DNA of 64,000 nucleotides from Thermosynechococcus sp. GTDB lineage: Bacteria > Cyanobacteriota > Cyanobacteriia > Thermosynechococcales > Thermosynechococcaceae. Shown here one piece after another: positions 63,448-64,000 of the stretch (its first letter is position 1; the number at the start of each line of letters is the position of its first letter). Both the position numbers and the translations under genes were made by a program. The notes below the pieces were generated by a model that saw nothing but the letters and a program-made list of their open reading frames with translations, made no database searches and was not told where the DNA came from. The stretch lies in assembly GCF_025999095.1 (NCBI RefSeq), contig NZ_AP024678.1, positions 2,387,527-2,451,526 on the forward strand, given 5' to 3'.

Positions 63448-64000
63448 TCAACATAATTTACAAATGCCCTCTAGGTTCAGGTGAGCCATAATGGTTTTTG
63501 TCAATTCATCCAGTGCGATAGTCCGTTGCTCGGCATAGTGGGGAACCGCTGTGGGCAGGGGGGGCAGTTGCCGGCGCGATCGCAACCCATTGAGCCAATG
63601 GCGGCGCCAAGCACCGTTTTCCAATAGCCCATGGAGATACGTGCCCCAAAGTGTGCCCGCGCTGTTAACAAGCCCCAGTTCTGGCGCAGCAAAAAGGGGC
63701 TGCCAACCTTGGAGATCACCTGTGTATTCACTTTGGCCTTGGTGAATTTCATAGCCCAGGATCGGCTCAGGACAGTTGAAATGCAGCGATTGGGTTTGTT
63801 GTTGCTGGGTACATTTAGTTGCCCCCAATTGGGTGTGCAGCGGCATGAGGCCCAATCCTGCATAGGTGCCGGGACATCCCTCTAAGCCTAGGGGATCGCT
63901 GATGGTGGTACCCAACATCTGCCAACCACCGCAAATGCCCAGAATTGTTCCCCCTTGGCTAGCATAGGTTTTGAGTTGCTCTGCCATGCCCGTTTCCCGT
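63448..64000 (-). CDS. cobQ: Cobyric acid synthase CobQ, C-terminal part
   Basis: The frame is open to the window edge, so the N-terminal ATPase domain is missing. What is seen is the C-terminal class-I-glutaminase-like domain: nucleophile Cys in ILGICGGWQML, the SDPLGLEG stretch and the late His in YLHGLLENGAWRR. That layout fits CobQ/CbiP (cobyrinate amidation) rather than CobB/CbiA. The last visible residues end in ICKLC. Cyanobacteria use the product in pseudocobalamin synthesis. Confidence 0.88.
   Translation of the reverse strand, partial: RETGMAEQLKTYASQGGTILGICGGWQMLGTTISDPLGLEGCPGTYAGLGLMPLHTQLGATKCTQQQQTQSLHFNCPEPILGYEIHQGQSEYTGDLQGWQPLFAAPELGLVNSAGTLWGTYLHGLLENGAWRRHWLNGLRSRRQLPPLPTAVPHYAEQRTIALDELTKTIMAHLNLEGICKLC

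Larger units (their letters stand above)
1..64000. repeat. HIP1 octamers (GCGATCGC) dispersed over the window
   Basis: The octamer or its 7-mer core occurs in most genes, on coding and non-coding stretches (for example 2253-2260 and in the palindrome at 55013-55026). HIP1 abundance is a hallmark of many cyanobacterial genomes. I did not count all copies. Confidence 0.9.

Noticed and set aside
63440-63475. Two TTTACA repeats near the cobQ stop
   Set aside because: The spacing between repeats is wrong for HLR1 and the position is at the end of a gene.
1-64000. CRISPR arrays, insertion sequences, rRNA genes
   Set aside because: I looked for spaced direct repeats, transposase motifs and rRNA sequence and found none.

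Overview
The window looks like chromosome of a unicellular, probably thermophilic cyanobacterium close to Thermosynechococcus. The reasons are the many HIP1 octamers (GCGATCGC), phycobiliprotein and photosystem II biogenesis genes (CpcS lyase, Ycf48, RubA, Vipp1), many cyanobacteria-restricted domains (DUF1816, DUF1997, DUF2605, DUF2973, DUF3598, DUF4278, DICT) and a compact, moderately GC-rich layout. The genus is inferred from general resemblance, not from a search. I see no insertion sequence, prophage or CRISPR array.

Layout. 1-9 kb: an unrecognised gene cut by the window edge, an acyl-lipid desaturase (desC), a large helical-repeat membrane protein, a DUF1269 protein, a 2Fe-2S ferredoxin, an inositol monophosphatase-family enzyme, ScpA and a DICT-GAF histidine kinase. 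9-21 kb: an ABC1 kinase, a response regulator-glcE-glcF operon (photorespiratory glycolate oxidation), a DUF3598 protein, lnt, nurA, a protein built from a duplicated MshEN-like unit, a DUF4278 protein and a Crp-family regulator. 21-30 kb: trpE, an epimerase, small membrane proteins, def, gcvH, an amino-acid permease, Ppx/GppA, a possible ACT-fold protein and a GNAT. 30-38 kb: purL-purF-S9 peptidase-ribE facing tsf-rpsB. 38-43 kb: an unusual nuclease-like/ParA fusion, a small relic, cysA, tRNA-Gln, a HAD hydrolase, tRNA-Lys, vipp1 and fabI. 43-53 kb: a Rieske oxygenase, rubA-ycf48, sfsA, cpcS with a VOC gene, DUF2605-DUF2973, comEC, DUF1816 and rsmG. 53-64 kb: an SLH/OprB porin, radC, ppk2, a degenerate proA paralogue, DUF1997, a FutB-like permease, trpD-nadC, a membrane protein and the 3' part of cobQ.

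The most useful observations are these. (1) Three sites match the HLR1 box of the response regulator RpaB, two exactly and one with a single mismatch, in front of little-studied genes. (2) A PD-(D/E)xK/HsdR-N-like domain is fused to a ParA-type ATPase without a ParB partner. (3) Three genes (lnt, the porin and the proA paralogue) have their conserved C-termini displaced into another frame by one base, two of them in poly-C tracts. (4) The proA paralogue also lacks the catalytic cysteine. (5) An orphan terminator-like hairpin lies in the rubA/sfsA intergenic region and may mark a small RNA.

Most of the window is housekeeping sequence. The accessory flavour is confined to about 38.0-39.9 kb.
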